Positions 30,021 to 38,431 of a DNA stretch of 64,000 nt are shown here, in pieces; position 1 is the stretch's first letter; the number at the start of each line of letters is the position of its first letter. A model generated the notes under the pieces. It did not search any database. It was given only the letters and a program-made list of their open reading frames with translations, and was not told where the DNA came from. Source of the stretch: Lujinxingiaceae bacterium (lineage in GTDB: Bacteria > Myxococcota_A > Bradymonadia > Bradymonadales > Bradymonadaceae). The translations under genes and the position numbers were made by a program. The DNA lies in NCBI GenBank assembly GCA_013697635.1, contig JACCWM010000213.1, positions 1 through 64,000 on the forward strand, written 5' to 3'.

Positions 30021-30050
30021 AACGCTATGAAACGCTATGAAACGCTATAA
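30021..30050. repeat. Three tandem 10-bp direct repeats (AACGCTATGA)
   Basis: AACGCTATGA occurs twice in a row, followed by AACGCTATAA, with one helical turn per unit. The block lies between the ferredoxin stop and the SRPBCC start, about 70 bp upstream of the latter. It could be an operator for a protein binding on one face of DNA, or a slippage product. Confidence 0.75.
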
Positions 30051-30067
30051 ACAGGCAATGGCCAGGC

Positions 30068-30361
30068 CTATTTCTGGAAGTAGGCGGCGTTCTTCTCGGT
30101 AAACTCGACCCACTTCTGGGGCACGTCGTCCTCCTCGAAGATCGCCTCGACCGGGCACTCCGGCTCGCAGGCGCCGCAGTCGATGCAGATGTCCGGATCG
30201 ATGAAGAGCTGAATGCTGGCGTATTTGGTCTTCTGTCCGGCTTCTTTGTATTCGTTGATCTCGTCAACGGAGAGCGGGCCGTGGATACAATCGACCGGGC
30301 AAACTTCGACGCATGACGTGTCACAGTAGCCGATACAAGGTTCAGTGATGATAAAAGCCAT
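30068..30361 (-). CDS. Bacterial ferredoxin with two iron-sulfur cluster motifs (7Fe/8Fe type)
   Basis: The 97-residue protein has an N-terminal half with Cys9, Cys13, Cys17, Cys21 and Cys25 (CIGYCDTSCVEVCPVDC) and a C-terminal half with CIDCGACEPECP. The second matches a [4Fe-4S] motif; the first has the irregular spacing typical of [3Fe-4S]/[4Fe-4S] seven-iron ferredoxins. It is a small electron carrier in the cytoplasm. AAGGAG stands seven bases before ATG. Its redox partner is not visible; the haem-copper enzyme downstream is exported, so a direct link is unlikely. Confidence 0.95.
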   Translation of the reverse strand: MAFIITEPCIGYCDTSCVEVCPVDCIHGPLSVDEINEYKEAGQKTKYASIQLFIDPDICIDCGACEPECPVEAIFEEDDVPQKWVEFTEKNAAYFQK

Positions 30362-30488
30362 TCAAAACTCCTTGGATTGATGCAATTAAGAGCCGCGGAT
30401 ACATAAAAATCGGGGCCCAGGGCAGCTCCTATCATTTACACTATGCGGTTCAGGTCAACCAGCATTTTTAAACACAGAGCGCGCTCGC

Positions 30489-31673
30489 TCAGCCAAAAAC
30501 CACCCCGGTCAGCGAGTGGTTCATGTGCATCGAAGTAAATTGCTCACCATAGGTATTGAAGCCGCAAACCGGGGCTTGATGAATCGCTTCGAACAACTCG
30601 CCGACCATGCCCTGGGCCTTGGCTTCGAAATAGCGCCCCAGGCAATTGAACAGCAACAGGGCCTGGGGCTGGCGGCCCGGCGTTTGCTGCTCGAGTTGGC
30701 CGATCGCCTCTTCGATCGCGCGCGCGCTCTGGTCCGTCAGATCCTGGGGCATCAAGATGTTGAGGCGCTCGCCGACTTGCACCGAGTGGGCCATGCCAAA
30801 GCTGCCATCGTCGCGGGTCTGCATTATTGAGTACGGAAACGGTCGTCCGCGAAAGCGATAGCCCAGCGGATAGCGCCCGGTCAGCCCGGTGGTCACCTGG
30901 TGAGGTGAAACTCCCATCGCGTGGGCAAAGGCCAAGTGGGCTGGCATGCCGTCGAGCATCTCGATGACGCGGCCGCCCTCAGAGACGCGTGTCACGGTCA
31001 GCCAGTGCTCGCTAAAGACCAGGTGCGTGTGGTGAATCGGCTGAAAGCCATAGGGATATTCGAGCAAGACGACGGCCGCCGCGTCCGAGTAAACGCGGCC
31101 GTGGTGCACCAAAAATACCTGGCAAAAGTGTTCGCCGTCGCTCAAGGAGCCCCCGATCAAGGGCACACGGCGCGCCGCCTGCACGAAGAAGGGCACGAAC
31201 AGATCCTCTTTGCCACTGAGGCCGTCGATCAGCGAAATCCACATGTGGCGATCGGCCGAGAGCTCGTCGAGCGAGCGACCGATGCCTTCGGCCAATTTGT
31301 GGGGCAGACTGACCAGCGGCACAAGGGAGAGACGTCTCAGCTGTGCGACGATCTCCACCGAGGCGCGCACGTCCTCGCCGTGCAAGCTCATGGCAGTAAT
31401 GCTTCCTGTGCGAAAGCCGGCGTTGGAGATCTCACCGGCCGTCGTGCCGCCGATGCCGCGCTCCTGAGTGCGCCGATCGAGCACGCGCGCGATGATCTCG
31501 GCGTCATAACAGCGATCGAAGAAGACAAAGGTCAAGGCCGCCGCTTCGGCCTCCAGGGCGTCGAGCACCTCCTCGATTGCCGCCGCGGTATCAACCAGGG
31601 TCGACGAGGCGACCACAACACGGTGCGTAGGCTTTTGCTCCCCATTGAGCTTGTGAATGTCGAGCTTGGTCAT
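30489..31673 (-). CDS. FIST-domain sensory protein
   Basis: ATG 31673 gives 394 residues; the open frame continues upstream to 31772 but that part is Trp/Cys-rich and unlikely. The protein follows the FIST N-terminal plus C-terminal layout: RGIGGTTAGEISNAG and SVEIVAQLRR, then PLIGGSLSDGEHFCQ, and finally LLFNCLGRYF and APVCGFNTYGEQF in the C-terminal half. FIST proteins bind small ligands and are often placed near signalling genes or fused to cyclases or kinases. Here it stands alone, so it may act as a soluble ligand-binding sensor. The 138 bp upstream have no clear promoter. Confidence 0.88.
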   Translation of the reverse strand: MTKLDIHKLNGEQKPTHRVVVASSTLVDTAAAIEEVLDALEAEAAALTFVFFDRCYDAEIIARVLDRRTQERGIGGTTAGEISNAGFRTGSITAMSLHGEDVRASVEIVAQLRRLSLVPLVSLPHKLAEGIGRSLDELSADRHMWISLIDGLSGKEDLFVPFFVQAARRVPLIGGSLSDGEHFCQVFLVHHGRVYSDAAAVVLLEYPYGFQPIHHTHLVFSEHWLTVTRVSEGGRVIEMLDGMPAHLAFAHAMGVSPHQVTTGLTGRYPLGYRFRGRPFPYSIMQTRDDGSFGMAHSVQVGERLNILMPQDLTDQSARAIEEAIGQLEQQTPGRQPQALLLFNCLGRYFEAKAQGMVGELFEAIHQAPVCGFNTYGEQFTSMHMNHSLTGVVFG

Positions 31674-31811
31674 GATCGCTTCACGGTGTCGTTGGATGCT
31701 CGGCCGCCTGGCATGATCGGCCGTCTGGCAACACCACCACCACACGGCCAAGTCAGGCGGATACGTGAGCATGCAGTTCGTGCTAGGATAAGAACAATTG
31801 CCTGGGTAGCT

Positions 31812-33221
31812 TTATTTTCCAGATCGGCGGCGACGGCTGCGCCAGAGGAGCAGTCCGGCCAGCGCCAGCGACCACGGCGCAAGGCCTTCACGCGGCGCAC
31901 CTTGGAGGGCTGAAATCGCGCACACGCCCGCGTCGTCGCGACGCTTCTTGGCCTCGGGACCAGTAACGGCGTCGGCTTCGCGGGCATCTTCGTCACCACC
32001 GCCGATGTCGGGCACGTCGTCGAAGTCGATGACCGGGCAGCCCTCGTCAACCTGGCCATTGCAGTTTTCATCGACGCGGTTGCCGCAGGTCTCCTCGGCT
32101 GGCAATACCTGGTTGTTGCACATGCCGCTCCACTGTGCACCCACGCAGCGCTCGGTGCCCGGCTTGCATTGGCCCACGCCCTCGGTGCCAAAAGGGCCCG
32201 TATAGCAGTGGCGCGTCTGGCCCTGCTCGCAGGGCTGGCCGCTTGGCGAGCAGCTGTCGGCCGGGCGGCTCGCAGCATACAGGGGGCAGTCGCCGGCATC
32301 GCCCACAGCAACACCGAGGCTACCCGTCGAGGGATAGACGTGATCGTCGCCGTTGCCGTCGGTGAAATGAAAGTAATAGCGGTGGCATCCAGGCTCGAGG
32401 TTCACGGTCTTCTCGAAGGCGCCGTGCTCGGGCTGACCGTAGGCCAACGCCAGGTCGTGGCAGACGCCATTGACGATCACGAGCGCCGTGCGCGGTCCGC
32501 CGTTTCCGAGCTGGAAATAGGTGGTGGCAAAGGTGTGGCTCGAGCCGCTCGAGAAGTGAATGCCGTCCTCGATCACGGGGCGCAGGCGCCCGTCTCGGCC
32601 AAAGACCTGGACCCAACCCCCTTGCCACTGGCCGGGGCCGAGCAAGGTGTGCGAGGACTCGTTGATGTTCGCCCAGTGGCCCGGCGAGAAGATCCAGCCA
32701 TCGAGCACTGCGTGCGGGGTCGGATAACCCATCGCGGCGTTCTCGCCGGAGTACTGCGTCGACCAGAAGGCCACGCGCGCGCCCACGCTGGTCGCGCTGC
32801 AGCCGGTGACCGCGCCCATGCACTGCATCTCGTCGCCCACGCGCCCGATTTCACAGCACGAGGAGTGGTCCTCGCACCAGCAAGGGCCCTGGATGATGTG
32901 CTGGGCTTGCCAGCGCGATGCTTTCGCTAGTTGGGTGTCGAAGCGAAGCGGCGGCGTCGGCAGGTAGGTCGGCTCGGGATTGAACGCCGAGGGCTCGCTG
33001 CGGGCACGGTTGGTCAAGTACAAAACCACGCGCTCGGCGTAGTTGGGATAGCCTTCGACAGGCTCGCCGACGGCCTGGCGCACGATGCGCACTCCCTCGT
33101 CGGCCTCGTCGGTGAGCTCGGCGACGACGCTCTCTCCGCAGGAAAGTGGGGTCAAGCCCACGAGCAGGCCCAGAAACAGCGTGCGGCGATTGAAAGCGAA
33201 GGTCTGATCGAACATGGGCAT
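31812..33221 (-). CDS. CAP/SCP-domain secreted protein with MopE motif and MYXO-CTERM-like tail
   Basis: The 469-residue protein has a signal with the twin-arginine-like run NRRTLFLGL and a Cys at 28, so Tat export or lipidation is possible. The CAP domain follows: FDTQLAKASRWQAQH and SGENAAMGYPTPHAVLDGWIFSPGHWANI carry its conserved His/Glu arrangement. A Cys-rich region ends with CGNRVDENCNGQVDEGC, the MopE-type putative metal-binding motif common in Myxococcota. The C-terminus, Cys then a hydrophobic stretch then RSRRRR, matches a MYXO-CTERM sorting tail, suggesting lipid anchoring after cleavage. The function of bacterial CAP proteins is unclear. Confidence 0.85.
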   Translation of the reverse strand: MPMFDQTFAFNRRTLFLGLLVGLTPLSCGESVVAELTDEADEGVRIVRQAVGEPVEGYPNYAERVVLYLTNRARSEPSAFNPEPTYLPTPPLRFDTQLAKASRWQAQHIIQGPCWCEDHSSCCEIGRVGDEMQCMGAVTGCSATSVGARVAFWSTQYSGENAAMGYPTPHAVLDGWIFSPGHWANINESSHTLLGPGQWQGGWVQVFGRDGRLRPVIEDGIHFSSGSSHTFATTYFQLGNGGPRTALVIVNGVCHDLALAYGQPEHGAFEKTVNLEPGCHRYYFHFTDGNGDDHVYPSTGSLGVAVGDAGDCPLYAASRPADSCSPSGQPCEQGQTRHCYTGPFGTEGVGQCKPGTERCVGAQWSGMCNNQVLPAEETCGNRVDENCNGQVDEGCPVIDFDDVPDIGGGDEDAREADAVTGPEAKKRRDDAGVCAISALQGAPREGLAPWSLALAGLLLWRSRRRRSGK

Positions 33222-33347
33222 CTACTTGGCGTCAATTCAATAAAAAGTCCGTCCAACGCCGTGCAGTCTAGCGAATTAGCGGGGGCGGGTACAGCCATAA
33301 GCTCGACCAACTCGATTGCCCCGAGCGAGCAGCGGGCGGCGGCGCGC

Positions 33348-34064
33348 TCAAAGCTCGACGCCCAGCCCCTGCATTTCGGCTTCGGCCGATGCCGCCCAAC
33401 CTCGGTTGGCTGCCGGATTGGCCGGGCTCGGGTGGAGAATTCGGCCGACCGTGGCCGGGCAATGCTCGCCCAGAGCGGCGCGGATACGCTCCTCGGCCCA
33501 GGCGCCTACGCCCAGGACAAAGCGCGGCTCGAGATAGGCGACGATGTCGCGAAGCGCTTGATCGCAGGGAGCCAGCACCTGCTCGCGCTCGGCTTTGCGA
33601 AGCTGCGGCGGCGTGCGGTTGCTGCCGTTCTCGTTCAAGAAGAGCAGCGGGCAGTAATTGGTCACAAAGAAGCGCTCGAAGAAGCGCTCAGCGCTGCCAT
33701 AGCGCCCGGCGGCCCAACTCCAAAGCCGCGAGCCGCTGACCTCGCTGCGCGTGCAACCAAAGCCTTCGATCGGGCGAGCGGGGTGCATTGGGGCCGGCTG
33801 GCCGACCTCGGCCTCAATGCCCATCCAATCGCGCACGTAGTTGACCTCGCCAAAGGGCACGCCCGTTTGCGCCATGCCCCAGGGGCCTGGGTTCATACCG
33901 ACGAGCAAGACCTCGCGCGGCACGCGCTGGCCGTATTTCTCCAAAAAAGCCACATGCGGCGCGCGCGCATAGTCCAGGGGCTGGTAGGTGAAGGCAACGG
34001 GCGCGCCGAATTCTATGTCAGCAAGGTCATCGACGAGCTGGTCGCTGATTTCCACGAGCCTCAT
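33348..34064 (-). CDS. SMUG1-type uracil-DNA glycosylase
   Basis: The 238-residue protein has the two SMUG1 signatures: GMNPGPWGMAQTGVPFG in the first third and HPSPANPAANRGW near the C-terminus. SMUG1 enzymes remove uracil, 5-hydroxymethyluracil and oxidised pyrimidines from DNA in base-excision repair. Length and order of motifs fit the family. The start ATG overlaps the stop of the EVE-domain gene by 4 bp (34061-34064), so the two are probably translationally coupled. No Shine-Dalgarno sequence is needed in that arrangement. Confidence 0.95.
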   Translation of the reverse strand: MRLVEISDQLVDDLADIEFGAPVAFTYQPLDYARAPHVAFLEKYGQRVPREVLLVGMNPGPWGMAQTGVPFGEVNYVRDWMGIEAEVGQPAPMHPARPIEGFGCTRSEVSGSRLWSWAAGRYGSAERFFERFFVTNYCPLLFLNENGSNRTPPQLRKAEREQVLAPCDQALRDIVAYLEPRFVLGVGAWAEERIRAALGEHCPATVGRILHPSPANPAANRGWAASAEAEMQGLGVEL

Positions 34065-34525
34065 GGCTGCTCCTCGTCAGCCATTCTCAAAATCTCATCG
34101 AACTCTTCGGGTTTGACCGGACAAACCGACAGGCGCGAGCGCTTGAGCAAGGCCATCTCGGCCAAAGACGCGTTTGCTTTGATCTCGGAGAGCGCCACGG
34201 GGCGCGCGAGGTGGCGAACGTAGGCGACCTCGATCATGTGCCAGCGCGGCTTAGCGCATGTGGCCTTGGCGTCGTAGTAGTCGCTGCTCTCGTCGAATTG
34301 GGTGGGATCGGGGTAAGGATCGCTGCCGACCTCGGCGATCCCCACGACGGCCGACGGGCTGGCGTTGGAGTGATAAAAGAGCACGGCATCGCCCGGGCGC
34401 ATCGCATCACGCATGAAGTTGCGCGCCTCGTAGTTGCGCACGCCGTCCCAGGGCTCGCGGCCGCGCTCTTTGAGATCGTCGATCGAAAAAACGTCGGGCT
34501 CGGTCTTCATCAACCAGTAGTTCAT
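34061..34525 (-). CDS. EVE-domain protein
   Basis: The start ATG 34525 is preferred over 34531 because AGGA lies six bases upstream. The 154-residue protein is a complete EVE domain: MNYWLMKTEPDVFSIDDLKERG, WDGVRNYEARNFMRDAMRPGDAVLFYHSN and VGIAEVG. EVE folds are relatives of PUA/ASCH that bind nucleic acids; some bacterial ones recognise modified cytosine, and THYN1 in animals has the same fold. It lies between a Cys-rich lipoprotein gene (12 bp upstream) and the overlapping SMUG1 gene, so the pair may jointly read and repair modified bases. That is inference. Confidence 0.95.
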   Translation of the reverse strand: MNYWLMKTEPDVFSIDDLKERGREPWDGVRNYEARNFMRDAMRPGDAVLFYHSNASPSAVVGIAEVGSDPYPDPTQFDESSDYYDAKATCAKPRWHMIEVAYVRHLARPVALSEIKANASLAEMALLKRSRLSVCPVKPEEFDEILRMADEEQP

Positions 34526-34537
34526 GGGCATTCCTGT

Positions 34538-36739
34538 TCAGATTTCTTCGCATTCTCCGGCAACGCACACCTCGTCGACCTTGCATACGTTGGCGCAAGA
34601 ACCGCAATTGTCGTCGTCTTCGCTCAGATCGAGCTCGCAACCGGTGGCGACGTCGTCGTCGCAGTTGCCAAAGCCTTGGGCACAACGGATCGTGCACGCG
34701 CCGCCATCACAGACGCCCTGGGCATTGATCGCGCCATCACAGGCCTGGTCACAGGCATTGCAGTGATCGGGATCGGACTGCAGGTCGCGACAGATACGGT
34801 CGCAAACGGTCAAGCCCGCACCGCAATACGAGGTGCATACGCCGGCAAAGCAGGCCTGGCCAGGGTCACAAGCCATGCCGCGCTCGGCAGGCTCTTTGCA
34901 CTCAAACGCAGCGCCGCAGTAGTCCGGGTCGTGGCCGGGATCGATGCACTTACCGTCGCACTTGATCAGGTCGCCAGGGCAGTCAAAGCGGCAGGCGCCC
35001 TCGACGCAGACCTCCTCGCCTGTGCACACCGAGCCGGCGTTGGCGTTGGTGCAGGTGCCACTTGCTCCACAGAAGTTGGGGTTGTTCTGGGCATCGACGC
35101 ACGCGTTGCCGCACTTGACCAGGCTGCCCGGGCAGAGCAGCTGGCACTGGCTGGCCACACAGACCGTGTCGCCAGTGCACACCGAGCCTGCGCTTGCGCC
35201 GGTGCAGGTGCCGCTTGCTCCACAGAAGTTGGGGTTGTTGACCGGATCGACGCAGCTGTTGCCGCACTTGACCAGGCTGCCCGGGCAGTTCAGCGCGCAG
35301 GCGCCCTGCACGCAAACCGCGTCGTTGAGGCAGACCTCGCCATCGTTGGGGCCGGAGCAGTCCGCGCTGGCGCCGCAAAAGAGCGGGTTGTTGAGCGGAT
35401 CGACGCAGGCGTTGCCGCACTTGACCGTGCCCGTCGGGCAGAGCAGCTGGCAGGCGCCAAGGTGGCAGACCTGGTCGCCGCTGCAGACGGTGCCGTCGTT
35501 GGCACCCGCACAATCCAAGCTTGCACCGCAAAAAGCGCGGTTGATCTGCGGGTCGATGCAGCTCGCGCCGCACTTCACCAACGTGCCCTGACAGGAGAGC
35601 TGGCAGGCTCCATTGCTGCATACAAAGCCGTCTGCGCAAGCCTCGCCGCCTTCGCCGCCAAGGCAGCTCCCCTCGGCACCGCAGAATTCGCGGCTAAGAT
35701 TGGGGTTGATACACACGCCATCGCACTCGACGAGACCGGGGCCACAGGATACCTCGCAGTCGCCGTTGGTGCATACTTGGCCAATCTGGCAGGCTCGGCC
35801 GCAGCTGCCGCAATTGGCAGGATCGAAGTCGTAATCGGTGCACGAATTATTGCAGGTTTCGAGGCCTGCCGGACACGAAACCTCACACTCTCCCGCCAAG
35901 CAAATTTGGCCATTGTTGCAGGCTTGATCGCACTCGCCGCAGTGGGCACGGTCGGTTTCCAGGTCGCGGCAGACGCCGCCACAGATCTCGAGTCCGCCGC
36001 CACAAGAGAGGGCGCAATCGCCGTCGACGCAAACCTCGCCATCGCCGCAGCCCTTGTCGCACTCGCCGCAGTGGGCGCGGTCACTGTCGAGGTCACGGCA
36101 GATGCCAGCGCACTGCTCGAGTCCGCCACCACAAGATAGCGCGCATTCGCGTTGGCTGCAGACCTCGCCAGGCTCACAGGCGTTCTCACAGGTGCCACAG
36201 TGCAGCGGATCGACCTGGGTGTCGCGGCAGACGCCGTTGCAGATCTCTTGGCCGGCGCTGCATGTGGCCGTGCACTCGCCGGCGCTGCAGGCCTGGCCGC
36301 CATCGCAGCTGTTGCCGCATTGGCCGCAGTGCTGTGTCGAGGCCTGCGTATCAAAGCAGCCACCCTGGCACTCACGCTGGGTTCCTGGACAGACCAACGC
36401 GCAGCTGCCGGCCGAGCAGACATCGGGGGCGCTGCAGGCATTGGAACACTCGCCGCAGTGGCGCGGATCGACCAGAGGATCGATGCAGCGGCCATTGCAC
36501 TCGAGCTCGGATGCTGTGCAGCCCGGATCGGTGTCGTTGGTGACATCAGTGTGGGAGCCCTCGTCGACGCAGTAGCCCGAGACGCATACGGCCTCACCAC
36601 GGCAGTCGGCATCCGTGCGACATCCCACCCCGCCCAAGACGCTTTCGTAGTGGCAGGCGGGAAGCATGACTGCAAGGCAGAGGAAAAATACCGCAGCGAT
36701 CAAGATCCCAAACGTTGACTTAGAAGAGCGGTGGGACAT
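34538..36739 (-). CDS. Large Cys-rich repeat lipoprotein
   Basis: ATG 36739, with GGAG six bases before it, starts a lipoprotein signal ending LPAC at Cys29. After an Asp-rich linker, residues about 90-730 form a long series of Cys-rich modules of about 40-55 residues, each with a C-x-C-x-DP-x-HCG pattern (for example CRDLDSDRAHCGECD) and later a longer form with NPNFCGASGTC. The spacing is like Stigma/VWC-like Cys-rich repeats found in Myxococcota cell-surface proteins. Disulfide-linked modules on the outside of the outer membrane are likely. The next gene begins 12 bp downstream. Confidence 0.85.
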   Translation of the reverse strand: MSHRSSKSTFGILIAAVFFLCLAVMLPACHYESVLGGVGCRTDADCRGEAVCVSGYCVDEGSHTDVTNDTDPGCTASELECNGRCIDPLVDPRHCGECSNACSAPDVCSAGSCALVCPGTQRECQGGCFDTQASTQHCGQCGNSCDGGQACSAGECTATCSAGQEICNGVCRDTQVDPLHCGTCENACEPGEVCSQRECALSCGGGLEQCAGICRDLDSDRAHCGECDKGCGDGEVCVDGDCALSCGGGLEICGGVCRDLETDRAHCGECDQACNNGQICLAGECEVSCPAGLETCNNSCTDYDFDPANCGSCGRACQIGQVCTNGDCEVSCGPGLVECDGVCINPNLSREFCGAEGSCLGGEGGEACADGFVCSNGACQLSCQGTLVKCGASCIDPQINRAFCGASLDCAGANDGTVCSGDQVCHLGACQLLCPTGTVKCGNACVDPLNNPLFCGASADCSGPNDGEVCLNDAVCVQGACALNCPGSLVKCGNSCVDPVNNPNFCGASGTCTGASAGSVCTGDTVCVASQCQLLCPGSLVKCGNACVDAQNNPNFCGASGTCTNANAGSVCTGEEVCVEGACRFDCPGDLIKCDGKCIDPGHDPDYCGAAFECKEPAERGMACDPGQACFAGVCTSYCGAGLTVCDRICRDLQSDPDHCNACDQACDGAINAQGVCDGGACTIRCAQGFGNCDDDVATGCELDLSEDDDNCGSCANVCKVDEVCVAGECEEI

Positions 36740-37227
36740 AGCGACTCCAAACTCGGTGAGCAAACATCGTGTCGATCGACAAGTGCCTGCATGGTGTCTC
36801 AATCAGCTCGGGCAACGATGCCACATAGACTCGTCGGCCACAACCTTTGCCATGCATGAGAATTCGCTCCGGTCGTAACGCAGCGGCGAATTGACACAGG
36901 CTTTTCACTAGGGTTACTTTACCCGCCGCGGCGAGACCTTCGTTGGGATAACCATACTGAAGTGGTGAGGCTTGGAAGTCCACCGTCAGGGTGTAGTTTT
37001 AGTAGAGCTGGAAATTGCATTGGTTTGGGTAGCGTTTTCTTTTGAGTAAGTGTGATAGCCGCGGTTGACCCCGTGGAGCAGCAATTCAGACATTGCCCCC
37101 CGGACCACGCGTCCCTAGCTTAGCGGCAGGCGGGACGTGGCCAACGAAATCGGCGTTGAACCATGATTGTGAGAAGGCTTTGTGTCTCTCATAAGTCTTG
37201 GCCTAAGAGTGTTTGCAGGAGGGTGTC
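36740..37227. other. Gene-less divergent region, 488 bp
   Basis: This stretch separates the Cys-rich lipoprotein gene (minus) and the receiver-XRE gene (plus). I see no convincing gene. An 87-codon minus-strand frame across 36720-36983 overlaps the lipoprotein start and has no coding signature. An imperfect inverted repeat occurs at 37105-37115 and 37132-37140 (CCACGCGTCCC / GGGACGTGG). It should hold the two divergent promoters. Composition is more AT-rich than the genes. Confidence 0.5.
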
Positions 37228-37824
37228 TTGCGCAAAATCAAAATTCTCATCATCGATGACGACAAAGACATCTGTGAATACATGCACTTGTTGCTGACGC
37301 AAAGTGGCTACGAGGTGACCACGGAGACCAGTCCGCGAAAGGCCCTCGAGACCTTGCGTGAGGAGGAATACCATGTGGTGATCCTCGACATCATGATGCC
37401 CGAGCTCAATGGCATGGAAGTTCTCGAAGAGATTCGCCGCTTCGACAGCGACATCGCGATCATCATCTTCACCGGCTATCCCTCGGTCGATACGGCCGTC
37501 ATGTCGATGAAGTACAATGTCTCCGACTACATCAAGAAGCCCTTCGACGTCGACGAGTTCAACAAGACGCTCGAGAACATTTTGCGTGATAAGGGCTTGC
37601 TCATCGATCCCGAGGAGCAGCTTCTCTTGACGATCGGTCGCAACATCCGCATGGCGCGAAAAAACCGCAGCCTGACGCTCAAGCAGATGTCGCGGCGAAC
37701 AGGCCTGTCGGTAAGCTTGCTCTCGCAGATCGAGCGCGCCGAGTCGAGCGCCTCGGTTTCCAGCCTGTTCAAGCTCGCCCGCGCATTGGACTGTCCGCTG
37801 ACGGCGTTCTTCGGCGAGTACTGA
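37228..37824 (+). CDS. Response regulator: receiver domain fused to XRE-type HTH
   Basis: TTG 37228 is chosen because AGGAGGG (37217-37223) lies five bases upstream. The 198-residue protein has a CheY-like receiver (IIDDDKDICEYM with Asp10-Asp12, phosphoacceptor Asp54 in LDIMMP, FTGYPS and IKKPF). A C-terminal helix-turn-helix domain of the XRE type (MARKNRSLTLKQMSRRTGLSVSLLSQIERAESSASVSSLFKLA) follows. Receiver plus XRE is an uncommon output; usual outputs are OmpR, NarL or Fis types. No histidine kinase gene is in the window, so it is an orphan. It should be a phosphorylation-controlled DNA-binding protein. Confidence 0.93.
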   Translation: MRKIKILIIDDDKDICEYMHLLLTQSGYEVTTETSPRKALETLREEEYHVVILDIMMPELNGMEVLEEIRRFDSDIAIIIFTGYPSVDTAVMSMKYNVSDYIKKPFDVDEFNKTLENILRDKGLLIDPEEQLLLTIGRNIRMARKNRSLTLKQMSRRTGLSVSLLSQIERAESSASVSSLFKLARALDCPLTAFFGEY

Positions 37825-37924
37825 GCGCTCCAGGCCACAAACTGGCGTGCACTCTTGCAAAGTCTACATTTAGCAGGTGAGGGCTCGGCCGAGCCCGTGG
37901 TCAACCTGTGATCGGACGTAGCCC

Positions 37925-38431
37925 ATGACGTATCCATCGGACTTTAGCTTCGAAGAGTTAACGGTCGAAGACGTTCTTCCGCTTCGCACCCGGGTGTTGC
38001 GCCCGCATTTCGTGCCGGGTCGCATGGCACACTTTCTCGAAGATCGCCTCCCTATCACCTGTCATTTCGGCATCGTCGACTCCCAAGGCGAGGTGCTCGC
38101 TGTGGCCACGTTTTTCAAACACGACAGCCCTGTCCACCCGGGCATGCCAGCGCTCAAGTTGCGCGGCATGGCCGTCGATCCAGGCCATCAGGGGCTGGGC
38201 CTGGGCACGCGCATGCTCGACTCCGCGCTGGTTCGCCTGGCGCTTCGCTTTCCCGAGTGCGCGATCATTTGGTGTTATGCGCGCGTGGCCGTCACCCATT
38301 TCTATGAGCGCAGCGGCTTCTCGATCTGGGGTGAGGAGATCATCCTCGGTGAGATCGGGCCGCACTTCATCATGTGGCGTCCGATGCCCGAGCTGGTTGT
38401 CGAGGATGTCTACCCGGCGCAACTGACCTGA
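37925..38431 (+). CDS. GNAT-family N-acetyltransferase
   Basis: The 168-residue protein has the GNAT fold: VLAVATFFKHD strand, LKLRGMAVDPGHQGLGLGTRML (the acetyl-CoA-binding R/Q-x-x-G-x-G/A type motif) and WCYARVAVTHFYERSGF, the usual helix near the C-terminus. The substrate is not predictable. It starts 100 bp after the regulator gene on the same strand, and its 3' end overlaps the convergent apaH gene by 22 bp. No clear ribosome-binding site is seen. Confidence 0.9.
   Translation: MTYPSDFSFEELTVEDVLPLRTRVLRPHFVPGRMAHFLEDRLPITCHFGIVDSQGEVLAVATFFKHDSPVHPGMPALKLRGMAVDPGHQGLGLGTRMLDSALVRLALRFPECAIIWCYARVAVTHFYERSGFSIWGEEIILGEIGPHFIMWRPMPELVVEDVYPAQLT

Noticed and set aside
33348-36739. Defence island
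   Set aside because: EVE and SMUG1 can act in defence or repair, but no restriction, toxin or phage-related genes flank them here.
36720-36983. 87-codon minus-strand gene overlapping the lipoprotein start
   Set aside because: It overlaps a well-supported signal peptide start and shows no motif.
37105-37140. Operator or terminator from the inverted repeat CCACGCGTCCC/GGGACGTGG
   Set aside because: The arms differ by a 2-bp insertion and no T-run follows; too weak to call.
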